14,282 nt of DNA. Source: an uncultured Lactobacillus sp. Its GTDB lineage: Bacteria; Bacillota; Bacilli; Lactobacillales; Lactobacillaceae. The DNA is taken from assembly GCA_945281075.1 (NCBI GenBank), contig CALYQE010000042.1, positions 1-14,282 of the forward strand. The letters run 5' to 3'. A model generated the notes under the pieces. It made no database searches and was not told the origin of the DNA. It worked only from the letters and a program-made list of their open reading frames with translations. Numbering within the stretch: position 1 is the stretch's first letter; each line of letters begins with the position of its first letter. Both the position numbers and the translations under genes were made by a program. Below are positions 13,929 to 14,282 of the stretch, in pieces.

Positions 13929-14235
13929 CTTTTTCCCCTAAAACTTGATTAACATGGCCATTAAATTCGGTCCATTCACTTTGGATGGTTTTTAATAAAG
14001 CAATGCCCTCGGCGGTAATGTGGTAGTAACGCCGATTACGGCCCTGATAAGGTTCATCGTATGTTTCTAAGCAGTTTTGCTTCTTAAGTCGCCGCAAAAC
14101 CGGGTAAATTGTTGATTCAGAAATGTCGAAAATCTTCTGGACGCTTTGAGTTAATGCGTAACCATATAGATCGCCCTTCATTAGAAAAGCTAATACGGCG
14201 CCGTCTAATATACGAGTAGGGATTTGTATTGCCAT
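13921..14235 (-). CDS. PadR-family transcriptional regulator
   Basis: This 104-residue winged-helix regulator is typical of short PadR proteins (subfamily with a minimal C-terminus). The helix-turn-helix is LYGYALTQSVQKIFDISEST at 23-42, followed by IYPVLRRLKKQ and the wing (YQGRNRRYYHITAEG, about 63-77). The start at 14235 is supported by GGGAGA about 7 bases upstream; a TTG at 14250 overlaps that site and is not used. It is first in the operon, and its stop overlaps the DUF1700 start. PadR proteins of this type are usually repressors of their own operon. An AT-rich imperfect dyad lies directly upstream (14252-14270 region), where autoregulation would act. The inducing signal is unknown; in this context it is probably envelope or membrane stress. 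Confidence 0.92.
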   Translation of the reverse strand: MAIQIPTRILDGAVLAFLMKGDLYGYALTQSVQKIFDISESTIYPVLRRLKKQNCLETYDEPYQGRNRRYYHITAEGIALLKTIQSEWTEFNGHVNQVLGEKDD

Positions 14236-14251
14236 ATTTTTCTCTCCCAAT

Positions 14252-14279
14252 ATTATATTCCATATACTATTTTAGTTAA
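14252..14279 (-). promoter_or_regulatory. Possible PadR-operon promoter and operator region
   Basis: On the minus strand TATAAT (14252-14257) has a possible -35 TTAACT (14274-14279) 16 bases upstream. The distance from this -10 to the ATG at 14235 is only 16 bases, which would leave almost no leader. The real promoter may therefore lie slightly further upstream, partly beyond the window. The AT-rich imperfect dyad around TATATGGAATATA is a plausible PadR binding site. Confidence 0.3.
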
Positions 14280-14282
14280 GAT

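Noticed and set aside
14236..14250. TTG at 14250 as the start of the PadR gene
   Set aside because: It overlaps the GGGAGA ribosome binding site of the ATG at 14235, which gives the normal PadR N-terminus.

Overview
The window looks like chromosomal DNA of a lactic acid bacterium in the Lactobacillaceae, most likely Lactobacillus in the narrow sense. The basis is low-to-moderate GC, strong AGGAG-type ribosome binding sites, AT-rich promoters, and the gene families present (PadR–DUF1700–DUF4097 module, GT8 glycosyltransferases, flavoprotein reductase with a shikimate-type dehydrogenase). This is inference from style and content; no rRNA or other species marker is present.

Layout. (1) 1-1062 holds no intact gene. 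It carries fragments of a decayed membrane-protein-like gene and two related stem-loops. (2) A LysR-type regulator (1063-1974, minus) is divergent from a four-gene plus-strand operon: MFS transporter (2524-3723), FMN/FAD ene-reductase-like flavoprotein (3742-5511), YdiB-like quinate/shikimate dehydrogenase (5557-6471) and type I 3-dehydroquinate dehydratase (6485-7243). The 0.53 kb between regulator and operon carries two AT-rich dyads with a common core. One overlaps the regulator's predicted promoter and the other lies upstream of the transporter. I infer that the operon imports a quinate/shikimate-like cyclitol acid, interconverts it, and uses an intermediate as electron acceptor. The flavoprotein lacks two residues that define fumarate reductases, so its acceptor is probably not fumarate. 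(3) A bidirectional terminator (7283-7319) separates this operon from minus-strand genes.

(4) Next on the minus strand (read right to left) is a compact cluster: PlsC-like acyltransferase (10362-11123), two GT8 glycosyltransferases (9501-10346 and 8533-9480) and a second PlsC-like acyltransferase (7661-8536), followed by a small cytochrome b5-like protein (7339-7572) with its own predicted promoter. Two acyltransferases plus two glycosyltransferases suggest synthesis or remodelling of an acylated glycan or glycolipid; the product is unknown. (5) 11124-11477 is intergenic with two terminators and a possible tiny transcript between them. (6) 11478-14235 (minus) holds an envelope-stress-type module: PadR repressor, DUF1700 (HAAS) membrane protein and a membrane-anchored DUF4097 protein, transcribed as one unit. 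It is followed, behind a terminator and under a separate predicted promoter, by a second DUF4097 protein with no membrane anchor.

The best candidates for undescribed biology are the regulator–transporter–flavoprotein–dehydrogenase–dehydratase operon and the two-acyltransferase/two-GT8 cluster. No tRNA, rRNA, CRISPR array, intact insertion sequence or replication origin was seen.
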